From positions 1,240,001 through 1,304,000 of the forward strand of contig NZ_CP117782.1 in the NCBI RefSeq assembly GCF_028657905.1: a stretch of DNA of 64,000 nt, read 5' to 3'. The position numbers and the translations under genes were made by a program. Each line of letters starts with the position of its first letter. Within the stretch, counting starts at the first letter, position 1. The notes below the pieces were generated by a model, which had not been told where the DNA came from, searched no databases, and saw only the letters and a program-made list of their open reading frames with translations. Below, one piece after another: positions 1-9,751 of the stretch. The stretch is from Burkholderia sp. FERM BP-3421 (GTDB taxonomy: Bacteria; Pseudomonadota; Gammaproteobacteria; Burkholderiales; Burkholderiaceae).

Positions 1-466
1 TCTTGCGGCCCGTGATCAGGTAATGGTCGCCCGCCCTCACCGCCCGGGTTTTCAGATGCGTGGTGTCGAGCCCGGCGTCGGGCTCGGTGACGGCGAAGCA
101 CGCCTTCTCCTTGCCCGCGATCAGCGGCGGCAGGAAGCGCCGCTTCTGTTCCTCGGTGCCGAACACCTGCACCGGATTCAACCCGAAGATGTTCATGTGC
201 ACCGCCGACGCGCCGGACAAGCCCGCGCCCGACGCGCTGATCGTGCGCATCATCAGCGCCGCCTCGGTCATGCCGAGCCCCGCGCCGCCGTATTCGGGCG
301 CCATCGCGATGCCGAGCCAGCCGGCCTCCGCGAGCGCCGCATGAAACGCGTGCGGAAACCCGCCCTCGCGATCGCGTTCCAGCCAGTAGTCATCGTCGAA
401 GCGCGCACATATCCGCGCGATCGCGGCCTCGATCGCGCGCTGGTCGTCATTCAGCGTGAAGTCCAT
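1..466 (-). CDS. Acyl-CoA dehydrogenase, 5' part only (runs off left edge)
   Basis: The reverse strand reads MDFTLNDDQRAIEAAIARIC and continues open to base 1, giving about 155 N-terminal residues. This is the N-terminal helical domain and the beginning of the middle domain of a flavin acyl-CoA dehydrogenase: the PEYGGAGLGMTEAALMM segment and the FAVTEPDAGLD stretch (FAD/substrate loop) are typical. Such enzymes oxidise acyl-CoA thioesters to 2-enoyl-CoA and pass electrons to ETF in the cytoplasm. The catalytic glutamate lies in the C-terminal domain outside the window, so the substrate class cannot be read. The start is the ATG at 466, directly before the conserved MDF(T)L(N) opening. It is transcribed away from the GNAT gene on the other side of an AT-rich gap. 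Confidence 0.85.
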   Translation of the reverse strand, partial: MDFTLNDDQRAIEAAIARICARFDDDYWLERDREGGFPHAFHAALAEAGWLGIAMAPEYGGAGLGMTEAALMMRTISASGAGLSGASAVHMNIFGLNPVQVFGTEEQKRRFLPPLIAGKEKACFAVTEPDAGLDTTHLKTRAVRAGDHYLITGRK

Positions 467-821
467 CCGTGCCTCCCTGGAAACCGTCGTCACCGCGCAA
501 CCCGAGGGGCGCGGGCAGCGCCCCGAACACCTCCGGCTCGCGTTCGATGAGTGCGGGCGGCGGTCAGGGCGCCATTGGAATCGACATTAAAATTCCCATG
601 CATGAATTTATATTTATATTCAGGACTTATGAAGTCAAGTACGCGGAGCCGGCGTCCGGGCCCGATGCCACACGCAGTTCGCGCCGCCCCGCGAATCGCC
701 TTGAGTCCTCGAATACGTTCGCGCACAATGTCGGCGCTGCACCGCATGCGAACGGAACGGCGTCTTCCGCGCCGCGCGCAGTCCGCATCCCGGAACCTAA
801 AAAAACCAAGAACACGCACCG
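467..821. other. Intergenic region with AT-rich island
   Basis: This gap separates two divergent genes and I see no convincing gene in it. Bases 575-645 form a sharp AT-rich island in otherwise GC-rich DNA. Inside it, bases 603-622 form an imperfect inverted repeat with half-sites TGAAT and ATTCA around an A/T core. That is the usual look of a promoter/operator region for the two flanking genes. No regulator gene lies beside it. Confidence 0.4.
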
Positions 822-1382
822 ATGCCTACCGAGACAAAACCCATCCTGAACGGCCCGCGCGTCACGCTGCGGCCGCTGACCCGCGACGACGCGCCCGCGA
901 TGTTCGCGTCGCTCGACGATCCCGAACTGCGTCGCCTGACCGGCACGCATGCCTCGCACAGCCTGGAAGACGTGACCGCGCATTGCGCGCGGCTCGAAGC
1001 CAGCCCCGACCGCTGGGACTACGGCATCGTCGTCGACGGCCGGCTGATCGGCGAAGTCGTGCTCAACGATTTCCAGGCGGCCAATCGCAGCACGTCGTTC
1101 CGGATCGGCATCTGGGATCCTGCGGCGCGCAATCAGGGATACGGCTATGAAGCGACGCGCCTGCTCGTCGAGTTCGCGTTCGAGGCGCTCGGCGTGAACC
1201 GGGTCGAGCTGGAGGTCTTTTCGTTCAATCCGCGCGCGCGGCGCGTCTATGAGAAAGCGGGCTTCCGCGTCGAGGGCGTGCGGCGCGAGGCGCTGATCTG
1301 GGAAGACCAGGTGGTCGATTCCGTGCTGATGGCGCAGTTGCGCCGCGATCGCGCGACGCACGAGGAAGCGGCGCAAGCCTGA
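822..1382 (+). CDS. GNAT-family N-acetyltransferase (RimJ/RimL type)
   Basis: This 186-residue protein has the size and layout of RimJ/RimL-like acetyltransferases, which transfer acetyl from acetyl-CoA to an amine or protein N-terminus. It opens with GPRVTLRPLTRDDAPAMFAS, the usual first strand-helix of the family. A central IGEVVLND strand follows, then the acetyl-CoA-binding loop around NQGYGYEATRLLVEFAF (about residues 107-123). The family's closing NPRARRVYEKAGFRVEG sits near residues 138-154. The substrate cannot be inferred. ATG at 822 is the only start that keeps the N-terminal strand. The last ~90 bases including the stop codon are duplicated just downstream (1409-1500). Confidence 0.85.
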   Translation: MPTETKPILNGPRVTLRPLTRDDAPAMFASLDDPELRRLTGTHASHSLEDVTAHCARLEASPDRWDYGIVVDGRLIGEVVLNDFQAANRSTSFRIGIWDPAARNQGYGYEATRLLVEFAFEALGVNRVELEVFSFNPRARRVYEKAGFRVEGVRREALIWEDQVVDSVLMAQLRRDRATHEEAAQA

Positions 1383-1500
1383 ATCCGGCCGACGGGTTCA
1401 CTCCCCTGGGCAGACCCGGTGGTCGATTCCGTGCCGATGGCGCAGTTGCGCCGCGCCCGCGCGACACATGAGGCATCGGCGCAAGCCTGAATCCGACCGG
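1301..1500. repeat. Diverged tandem duplication of the GNAT gene 3' end (108-bp period)
   Basis: The segment at about 1301-1392, which holds the last ~27 codons and the stop of the acetyltransferase, recurs at about 1409-1500 with scattered substitutions. The shared stretch GTGGTCGATTCCGTG starts at 1311 and again at 1419, a spacing of 108 bases. Both copies end in GGCGCAAGCCTGAATCC. The second copy has no start codon and appears to be non-coding debris. Confidence 0.8.
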
Positions 1501-1539
1501 CTCGCCCCCGCGCGACGCCCCTCACCGCCGCGCAAACGC

Positions 1540-2145
1540 TCAGCCCCGCACCAGATCCTCCGGCGCGCAGCACAGCGCGCCCCACGCCTGCGCGAGGCGT
1601 TCGCCGCGTCCGAGCCTGAGCGACGCGTCGTCGAAGTCGACCCACACGATCTGGTCGACCTGGGTCGGGCGGGCCGGGGTTTCCTGGCTGCGCCCGTCCG
1701 ACAGCACCCACAGCCAGCGCTGCTGCGCGGGCTGCCGGCGCGCGGCCTGCGCGAGCACGCGCTGGGCCGCCGCCACGCCGCGCGCGAGCGGCGTGCCGCC
1801 GCCGCCGCCGACCGGCGCGAGCCAGCGCGCATTCCACCAGCGCGGCACGGCCGGCCCGAAGCGCTGCTCGGCCGACTCGCCGCCGAAGCAGACGAGCGCC
1901 ACCGTCTCGCGCCGGCGCGCGGCGCGCTCGAACAGCGCGACGATCAGCCCTTTCGCGCGCGCCAGCCGTTCGCCTTCGAGCATCGACGCGGAACAGTCGA
2001 GCAGGAAACAATGCAGCACGCCGCCGCGCGCCGCGTAGGGCCGATAGCGCAGATGCGCGGCGCGCAGGCGCTCGCCGCGCCGCGCGGCCAGGGTGGCCGG
2101 CCATGCGATGCGCGCGCCGGGCCGCCCGTGCGAATCCGGCGTCAC
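1540..2145 (-). CDS. VWA-domain protein, ChlD-like partner of the cobalt/magnesium-chelatase ATPase
   Basis: About 201 residues (GTG start at 2145) contain a von Willebrand A domain. The MIDAS motif appears as LLDCSASM, and later GGTPLARG and LWVLSDGRSQ fit the second metal-binding loop and the beta-4 strand. In ChlD/BchD proteins this domain follows an AAA+ module and an acidic/proline linker, but here only the C-terminal VWA part exists. It lies directly after the bchI-like gene and cobN, so it probably completes the ATP-dependent cobaltochelatase motor. The start is uncertain: an in-frame CTG at 2211 overlaps the upstream stop as CTGA and would give 223 residues; no ATG is available. Confidence 0.75.
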   Translation of the reverse strand: MTPDSHGRPGARIAWPATLAARRGERLRAAHLRYRPYAARGGVLHCFLLDCSASMLEGERLARAKGLIVALFERAARRRETVALVCFGGESAEQRFGPAVPRWWNARWLAPVGGGGGTPLARGVAAAQRVLAQAARRQPAQQRWLWVLSDGRSQETPARPTQVDQIVWVDFDDASLRLGRGERLAQAWGALCCAPEDLVRG

Positions 2146-2207
2146 GCCCTTGCCTGCGCGCCATCGAAGACCGCTGCTCGACGCAGCGGCGGCATCCGTT
2201 CGATGGC

Positions 2208-3293
2208 TCAGCGTTTTTTTAGCGGCAGCGGCACCACGCCCTTCACCGTTGCGGTCGCAACCGGTTCGGGCGGCAGATAACCCCAATCGCCCTCGCCGCC
2301 CGCCGGTCCGGCCTCGGGCGGCTCTCGGTCCGGCTCGTCCTGCCCGTGCGCGTCGTTCGGCATCGCGGCCGGCTCGCGCGGCGGCGCGGACGGCGCGGGC
2401 GGCTCGCGCGGCGGCGCGGGCGGCACGCCGCGCCGATGCCGCAACACCTCGGCCGCGACCCGCTCGACATGCGCGACGTCGATCGCCGCCGCGCCTTCGA
2501 GCGCCGCGAGCGCGCGCGCCGCGCGCAGCATCACGAGGTCGCCGCGCAGGCCGTCGATCGCCGCCTCGATGCACAGCGCGCTGACGCGCGCATGCACCGC
2601 ATCGCCGAATTCAAGCGCGGGCAACGCCTCGCGCGCCGCGCGCAGCCGCTCGGCCAGCGCCGCCTGCGCATCGCGCCGCCCCGCGCAAAACCCTTCCGGG
2701 TCCGCGTCGAACGCGAGCCGCGCCTTGACGATCGCCTGCCGCTGTCCGCGCTCAAAGCAATTGTCGAGTTCCACCATCAGGCCGAAGCGGTCAAGCAGTT
2801 GCGGACGCAACTCCCCTTCCTCGGGATTCATCGTGCCGACCAGCGCGAAGCGCGCCGCGTGGCGATGCGAGACGCCATCGCGCTCGACCGTGTTGACGCC
2901 GCTCGCGGCGACGTCGAGCAGCGTGTCGACGAGCGCGTCGGGCAGCAGGTTGATCTCGTCGACATACAGCACGCCCTGGTGCGCGCGCGCGATCAGCCCC
3001 GGCGCGAACCGCACCGCATGGTCGGCGAGCGCGCTCGCGAGATCGAGCGTGCCCGTCACCTGCTCCTCGCTCGCCGACAGCGGCAAGGTGACGAAGCGGC
3101 CCTCGGGCAGCAGTTCGGCGAGCGCGCGCGCGGCGGTCGACTTCGCGGTGCCGCGCGGCCCGCTGATCAGCACGCCGCCGAGCCCCGGGTCGACGGCGAC
3201 GAGCAGCAGCGCCTGCTGCAGCGCCGCCTGGCCGACCAGCGCCGTGAACGGAAACACCGGGCGCGCGGCCTCGGCGTGAACGGGGTGCGTCAT
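2208..3293 (-). CDS. Magnesium/cobalt-chelatase AAA+ ATPase subunit (BchI/ChlI-like)
   Basis: The 361-residue protein matches ChlI/BchI. It has a Walker A variant (ISGPRGTAKSTAARAL, near residues 43-58), the GRFVTLPLSASEEQVTGTLD insertion, Walker B LYVDEINLLPD and the sensor segment VGTMNPEEGELRPQLLDRFG. After the AAA+ lid comes a Pro/Glu-rich tail of about 60 residues ending in PLKKR, like the linker that joins AAA+ and VWA parts in ChlD. It should hydrolyse ATP to power metal insertion by CobN. The start ATG at 3293 overlaps the cobN stop by four bases (ATGA), so the genes are translationally coupled. Confidence 0.9.
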   Translation of the reverse strand: MTHPVHAEAARPVFPFTALVGQAALQQALLLVAVDPGLGGVLISGPRGTAKSTAARALAELLPEGRFVTLPLSASEEQVTGTLDLASALADHAVRFAPGLIARAHQGVLYVDEINLLPDALVDTLLDVAASGVNTVERDGVSHRHAARFALVGTMNPEEGELRPQLLDRFGLMVELDNCFERGQRQAIVKARLAFDADPEGFCAGRRDAQAALAERLRAAREALPALEFGDAVHARVSALCIEAAIDGLRGDLVMLRAARALAALEGAAAIDVAHVERVAAEVLRHRRGVPPAPPREPPAPSAPPREPAAMPNDAHGQDEPDREPPEAGPAGGEGDWGYLPPEPVATATVKGVVPLPLKKR

Positions 3294-6200
3294 CGTCGGA
3301 TTCCTTCCAGATGCTGTTCGGTCGCGAGCAGGTGCGCCTCCACGGTCTCGCGGTAGGCGCCCGGCTGCTGCCAGAGGCCGCGCTGCATCGCTTCGAGCAG
3401 CCGCTCGCAGATGCCGTGCAGGGCCTGCGGATTGTGTTCGCGCAGGAACGCGCGGGTGGCGGGATCGTTCAGGTAGGCGTCGGTGACGAGCGCGTACTGG
3501 TGATCGGCGATCACGCGCGCGGTCGCGTCATAGCCGTACAGGTAGTCGACGGTCGCCGCGATCTCGGCCGCGCCCTTGTAGCCGTGCCGCTTCACGCCGT
3601 CGATCCATTTCGGATTGACCACGCGCGAGCGGATCACCCGCGCGATCTCCTCGCGCAAGGTGCCGACCCGCGGCGCGGCCGGATTGCTGTGGTCGCCGTG
3701 ATACAGCCCCGGCTGCCGTCCCGAGCGGTGCCGCACCGCGGCCGCCATGCCACCCTGGAACTGGTAGTAGTCGTTCGAGTCGAGCAGGTCGTGCTCGCGG
3801 TTGTCCTGGTTCTGCACCACCGCGTCGATGCTCGCGAGCCGCGCGCCGAACGCATCGTGCGCGGCCTCGCCCGCGCTGTTCTGCGCATAGGCGTAGCCGC
3901 CCCAGGCCTGGTACGCGTCGGCGAGATCCGCGTCGGTCTGCCAGCGCCGTTCGTCGATCAGCTGCTGCAGCCCCGCGCCGTAGCCGCCCGGGCGCGCGCC
4001 GAACACGCGCCAGCCCGCGCGCCGGCGCGCCTCGTCCGGCGCGATGCCGCGCGCGGCCAGCGCGGCCGCCTCGCGCGCGATCCGCGCGCGCACCGGATTC
4101 AGGTCCTCCGGCTCGTCGAGCGCCGCCACCGCCTGCACCGCCGCGTCGAACAGGTGCATCAGGTTCGCGAACGCATCGCGGAAGAAGCCGGACACGCGCA
4201 GGGTCACGTCGATGCGCGGCCGGTTGAAGATCTCGATCGGCAGGATCTCGAAATCGGTCACGCGATGGCTGCCGTGCGCCCACTTCGGCCGCACGCCGAG
4301 CAGCGCGAGCGCCTGCGCGACGTCGTCGCCGCCCGTGCGCATGGTGGCCGTGCCCCATACCGAGAGCCCGACCGCGCGCGGATAGTCGCCGTGCTCCTGC
4401 AGGTGCCGCTCGACCAGCTGCTGCGCGGACTTGAGGCCGATCGTCCAGGCCGCCCGGGTCGGCACCGCGCGGGTGTCGACCGAATAGAAGTTGCGGCCCG
4501 TGGGCAGCACGTCGGGCCGGCCGCGCGACGGCGAGCCGCTCGGCCCCGGCGGCACGAAGCGGCCGTCGAGCCCGCGCCGCAGTTGCGTCAGCTCTTCCGG
4601 GCCGCAAGCATCGAGGCGCGGCAGCAGCGTGCCCGCGAGCCGGTCGAACACGGCCTGCGCACGCGGCCAGCGCGCCGCGAACGCGGCGCTGCCCGGCGCG
4701 GGCTCGGCGGATGCGTCGCACTCGGCCTCGTCGTCGCCGCACAGCCGCGCGACCTGGCGCGCGGCCAGCCATTCGAGCCGCTCCCGCGTATCGCCCGCAT
4801 GCCGCCACGGCGCGTCGCCGAACGCCAGCAGTTCGGCCGGCCGCGGGCCGGTCCACGCCGCGGCCCAGTCGGCCGCGAGCGGATCGAAGTCGCCGAGCGC
4901 GAGATCGCGCGCGAGCGCGCCGATCAGCCCCGCGTTCGCGCCCGCGCCGTCGCCGCTCGGAAAGCGCGCGAGCGCGAGCAGCGTGTCGCGCCGCTGCCGC
5001 CCGCGCGGCGACGCGCCGAAGGTATGCAGCCCGTCGCGGATCTGCGCTTCCTTCAGCTCGCACAGCCACGCATCGACGCGCGTGAGCAGCGCATCCTCGC
5101 CGCCCGGGTCGCGCGGCGCCTCGATGCTCAGTTCCTCGTGCAGGCGGTGTTCGACGATGGTCGCGAGGATCGTCTTGCGCAGCAGCTTCGCGCGGCGCGC
5201 GTCGACCATCAGCGCCTCGTAGTATTCGTCGACCTGCCGCTCCAGGTCCTGCAGCGGCCCGTAGTTCTCCGCGCGCGTGAGGGGCGGCATCAGGTGGTCG
5301 ATGATCACCGCCTGCGCGCGCCGCTTGGCCTGGCTGCCCTCGCCCGGATCGTTGACGATGAACGGATACAGGTGCGGCAGCGGCCCCAGCGCGAGGTCCG
5401 GCCAGCAGGCGTCGCTGAGCGCGACGCTCTTGCCCGGCAGCCATTCGAGATTGCCGTGCTTGCCGAGGTGGATCACCGCGTCGACGCCGAACGCGTCGCG
5501 CAGCCAGAAGTAGAACGCGAGATACGCGTGCGGCGGCACGAGGTCCGCGTCGTGATAGCTCGCGTAGTCGTCGCCGTCGCGGGTGCGCGCAGGCTGGATG
5601 CCGACGAACACGTGTCCCGCGCGCCAGCCCGCGATCGTGAAGCGCTCCCGGCGCAGCGTCGGGTCGGCCTCGGGCGGCCCCCAGCGGGCGTTCAGCGCGT
5701 CGCGCACCGCCTGCGGCAGGCGCGCGAAGCGCGCGCGGTAGTCGTCGAGCGCATAGCTCTGGAACGCCGGGCGCAGCGCGCGCCGCGCCGGATCGTTGGT
5801 CACGCCGGCCGTGAGGCGCGCGATCAGCGCGTCGCCGTCGGCCGGCAGGTCCGCGACCCGATAGCCGGCCTCGCGCAGCATCGCGAGCACGCCGAGCGCC
5901 GAGGCCGGCGTGTCGAGCCCGACGCCGTTGCCGATCCGCCCTTCGCTCATCGGATAGTTGGCGAGGATCAGCGCGACCCGCTTGTCGGCGTTCGCGCGCG
6001 TGCGCAGCGCGCACCAGCGGCGGCTCAGCTCGGCGACGAACGCGATGCGCTCCGAGTCCGGCTGGTAGCGCACCACGTCGACTTCGGTGTGCGGACAACG
6101 ATAGGCGAGCCCCTTGAAGCTGATCGCGCGCGTGATGATGCGCCCGTCCACCTCGGGCAGCGCCACGTGCATCGCGATGTCGCGTGCGTGCAGCCCTTGC

Positions 6201-7117
6201 GGATCGGCCTGCCAGGCGTCGCGATTGCCGCCCGACAGGATCACCTGCAGCACCGGCGCGTCGCCCGCGAGCGCGGGGGGCGCCGGATCGTCGAGCGCGC
6301 CCGCCGCGAACGCCGTGGTGTTCAGCACGAGCGCGACCCGATGCTCGGCGCACAGCGCGTCGAGCACCGCGCGGCTCAGCGTATCCTTCAGCGACGTCAC
6401 CGCGATCGGCAAGGGATTGAGCCCTTCCCGTTCGAGCGCCTCGCACAGCGCGTCGAACACCGCCGTGTTGGCGGCCTGCCAGTGCGCGCGATAGAACAGG
6501 ATCGCGACGACCGGCGCGCCGGGCCGCCAGCGCGCGCGCCAATCCTCGCTGGTCGGGTGCGGATGGTCCGGGTGGTACAGCGCGGCGGCCGGCAGCGGGC
6601 GCGGCGGCGGCGGCTCCGCGCCGTGGCCGAGCGCGTGGTGCGCGATGCTGCGCAGCAGCGCCTCGGCGTTCTGCGGGCCGCCCTCGCGCAGGTAGCGCCA
6701 CCACTGCCGGCACAGCGCCGGATCGACGGTGCTTTTCGCGATCAGGTTCGGGTCTTCCTGCAGGTCGCCCGAGAACATCGCGAGCGACTGCCGCGCGCGC
6801 GCGGCGAGCGCGACCGCCTGCTCGATCCCGTACGGCCAGTAGCTCTCGCCGCCGAGGTGGTCGATCACGACGACGCGCGCGTGGCGCAGCACGTCGTCGA
6901 GGTAGAAATCGACCGACGCGGGCTGGCGCAGGAACGTCACGTTCGCGAGCCGCACGCTCGGAAAGCCCTCGCCCAGCCGCGGCACCGCGGCCGCGAGCAG
7001 CGACAGCGTCGTGTCGGCCGAGCTGAGGATCACGATGTCGGCCGGACGCTGGTCGATCCGGATCACGCCCTCGGTGTCGTCGACGAAGCCGCCCGGCGTG
7101 GTGCGCAGCAGATGCAT
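3290..7117 (-). CDS. cobN: Cobaltochelatase large subunit CobN
   Basis: At 1275 residues this is full length for CobN, the subunit that binds hydrogenobyrinate a,c-diamide and inserts cobalt in the aerobic B12 pathway. Diagnostic segments include HLGKHGNLEWLPGKSVALSD and the adjoining LPHLYPFIVNDPGEGSQAKR, which belong to the CobN/BchH porphyrin-binding core, and the C-terminal SRVVNPKWIDGVKRHGYKG. The neighbouring ATPase and VWA genes are of Mg-chelatase type rather than the CobS/CobT pair. The start is ATG at 7117, seven bases after the cobW-like stop at 7125. The gene sits in a leftward operon cobW-cobN-bchI-VWA. Confidence 0.95.
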   Translation of the reverse strand: MHLLRTTPGGFVDDTEGVIRIDQRPADIVILSSADTTLSLLAAAVPRLGEGFPSVRLANVTFLRQPASVDFYLDDVLRHARVVVIDHLGGESYWPYGIEQAVALAARARQSLAMFSGDLQEDPNLIAKSTVDPALCRQWWRYLREGGPQNAEALLRSIAHHALGHGAEPPPPRPLPAAALYHPDHPHPTSEDWRARWRPGAPVVAILFYRAHWQAANTAVFDALCEALEREGLNPLPIAVTSLKDTLSRAVLDALCAEHRVALVLNTTAFAAGALDDPAPPALAGDAPVLQVILSGGNRDAWQADPQGLHARDIAMHVALPEVDGRIITRAISFKGLAYRCPHTEVDVVRYQPDSERIAFVAELSRRWCALRTRANADKRVALILANYPMSEGRIGNGVGLDTPASALGVLAMLREAGYRVADLPADGDALIARLTAGVTNDPARRALRPAFQSYALDDYRARFARLPQAVRDALNARWGPPEADPTLRRERFTIAGWRAGHVFVGIQPARTRDGDDYASYHDADLVPPHAYLAFYFWLRDAFGVDAVIHLGKHGNLEWLPGKSVALSDACWPDLALGPLPHLYPFIVNDPGEGSQAKRRAQAVIIDHLMPPLTRAENYGPLQDLERQVDEYYEALMVDARRAKLLRKTILATIVEHRLHEELSIEAPRDPGGEDALLTRVDAWLCELKEAQIRDGLHTFGASPRGRQRRDTLLALARFPSGDGAGANAGLIGALARDLALGDFDPLAADWAAAWTGPRPAELLAFGDAPWRHAGDTRERLEWLAARQVARLCGDDEAECDASAEPAPGSAAFAARWPRAQAVFDRLAGTLLPRLDACGPEELTQLRRGLDGRFVPPGPSGSPSRGRPDVLPTGRNFYSVDTRAVPTRAAWTIGLKSAQQLVERHLQEHGDYPRAVGLSVWGTATMRTGGDDVAQALALLGVRPKWAHGSHRVTDFEILPIEIFNRPRIDVTLRVSGFFRDAFANLMHLFDAAVQAVAALDEPEDLNPVRARIAREAAALAARGIAPDEARRRAGWRVFGARPGGYGAGLQQLIDERRWQTDADLADAYQAWGGYAYAQNSAGEAAHDAFGARLASIDAVVQNQDNREHDLLDSNDYYQFQGGMAAAVRHRSGRQPGLYHGDHSNPAAPRVGTLREEIARVIRSRVVNPKWIDGVKRHGYKGAAEIAATVDYLYGYDATARVIADHQYALVTDAYLNDPATRAFLREHNPQALHGICERLLEAMQRGLWQQPGAYRETVEAHLLATEQHLEGIRR

Positions 7118-7124
7118 CGGTGCG

Positions 7125-8198
<1,074 letters not shown>

Positions 8199-8254
8199 GA
8201 TGGAGTCCGTCGAAGGTAGTCGAATGAGAAGGAAGCGGGATGGATCGCGCGGCC

Positions 8255-9316
8255 TCAGGAGGCGAGCGTCACGTCGATCCGGTCGTAGCCCTTGAAGCGG
8301 TAGATCAGCGCGGACACGAGCCAGCTCAGCAGGAACAGCGCGATCACGCCGTAGCCGAGGATGCCGAAGTGATCCGACAGCATGCCGATGAAATCCCAGA
8401 AGCCGCCCTTGAGCGCGAGCTTGTCGGCGATCAGCGCGAGCGCCTCGATGCCGCCGATCAGCACGGCCACCAGCACCGAGACGAAGGTGATCGTCATGTT
8501 GTAGTAGAGCTTGCGGATCGGCCGCACGAACGCCCAGCGATACGCGCCCATCATCAGGATGCCGTCGGTGGTGTCGACGAGCGTCATGCCGGCCGTGAAC
8601 AGCACGGGCAGCGCCATCACCGACCAGAACGACATGCCGCCCTGCGCCTGGGTCGCGGAGATGCCGAACAGCGCGATCTCGGTCGCGGTGTCGAAGCCGA
8701 GCCCGAACAGGAAGCCGACCGGATACAGGTGCCAGCTGCGCGACACCACGCGGAACACCGGCCGGAACAGCCGCGCGAGCACGCCGCGCCGGTTCAGCAG
8801 CAGGTCGAGGTCGGCCTCGACGAGCGGCTCGCCGCGCCGCACCGCGCGGAACGTGCGATGCACCGACACCAGGATCAGCAGGTTCGCGAACGCGAGCAGC
8901 AGCAGGAAGAACGCCGACACGCTCGTGCCGATCACGCCGCCCCATTCCTTCATGCCGTCGAAGCGCGTCGCGAGCGACGCGGCGGTCAGCGCCACCGCGA
9001 CCGACAGCAGGATCACCACGGTCGAGTGGCCGAGCGAGAAGAACAGCCCCGCGCCGAGCGGGCTCTTGCGCTCCTGCATCAGCTTGCGCGTGACGTTGTC
9101 GATCGCCGCGATGTGATCGGCGTCGACCGCGTGGCGCAGCCCGAACGTATAGGCGAGCAAGGCGGTGCCGAGCAGCACCGGCTGGCCGTGGAACGCGGCG
9201 AACGCCCACAGCCACGCGCCGATGTTGAACGCGATCAGCAGCGCATAGATGCCGACGATCTTGGCGCGCAACTCGGCCGGGCTGTCGTTGAAGAGACGGA
9301 AAAAAGCCTTGAGCAT
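8255..9316 (-). CDS. NiCoT-family cobalt/nickel permease
   Basis: 353 residues with about eight hydrophobic segments and the family signature HAVDADHIAAIDN in the second membrane segment (near residue 65). A second conserved motif, LGFDTATE, sits around residue 205. NiCoT proteins are inner-membrane secondary transporters for Ni2+ and/or Co2+. The cobalamin riboswitch immediately upstream and the cobW-cobN neighbours argue for cobalt. The start is ATG at 9316. The cytoplasmic loop between segments 4 and 5 is long and basic, as in NixA/HoxN. Confidence 0.93.
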   Translation of the reverse strand: MLKAFFRLFNDSPAELRAKIVGIYALLIAFNIGAWLWAFAAFHGQPVLLGTALLAYTFGLRHAVDADHIAAIDNVTRKLMQERKSPLGAGLFFSLGHSTVVILLSVAVALTAASLATRFDGMKEWGGVIGTSVSAFFLLLLAFANLLILVSVHRTFRAVRRGEPLVEADLDLLLNRRGVLARLFRPVFRVVSRSWHLYPVGFLFGLGFDTATEIALFGISATQAQGGMSFWSVMALPVLFTAGMTLVDTTDGILMMGAYRWAFVRPIRKLYYNMTITFVSVLVAVLIGGIEALALIADKLALKGGFWDFIGMLSDHFGILGYGVIALFLLSWLVSALIYRFKGYDRIDVTLAS

Positions 9317-9488
9317 GGTGCTTCCCTGTGCGAACGGTCGACCCTGGAGCGCGCCGGCACGCCGCCGTCGTGTCACGCCGGGCATCGCGCGGGCGATGGC
9401 GGCGGGAACGATCGAGGCCGCCTGACGGCGCTCGGCATGACGCGGCCGTGGACAATGCGCCGCCTCCCCGCGGCGCTGAACCCGATGT

Positions 9489-9716
9489 CTCGGCCGGTAT
9501 CCGGGCTGGCGAACACGCCGCTTCGCCTTCCCGGGCGCACGCGTCCAGTGGCGGATCCGCGCGCCGGGCGGCGCGCGTCGAAGCGGGCGGTGCATCGCTC
9601 GCGCGATGCGTTCGCTTACCGTTGCGGGGGCAGCACAGGTTGGCGGCGGCCGCGATGCGGCGACGCGCCCTGTTTCCCGTTTAACTGCGCGCGAAGATCC
9701 CGCGCGCGAGCACCAA
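9489..9716 (-). promoter_or_regulatory. Cobalamin (AdoCbl) riboswitch upstream of the NiCoT permease
   Basis: Read on the minus strand, the element starts with TGGTGC, then AGTTAAACGGGAAACAGG, then GCCCCCGCAACGGTAA. GCCACTGG (9545-9552), GGGAAGG and finally CAGCCCGGATACCGGCC (9491-9508 on the plus strand) follow. These are the ordered conserved blocks of the class I cobalamin riboswitch, including the B12 box. It ends about 170 bases before the permease start, leaving room for an expression platform. Its 5' arm is nearly identical to that of the riboswitch at 10349-10547. Confidence 0.92.
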
Positions 9717-9751
9717 AACGCCTGCGAGTGTAGGTGGGGGGGCCCGGCGCG

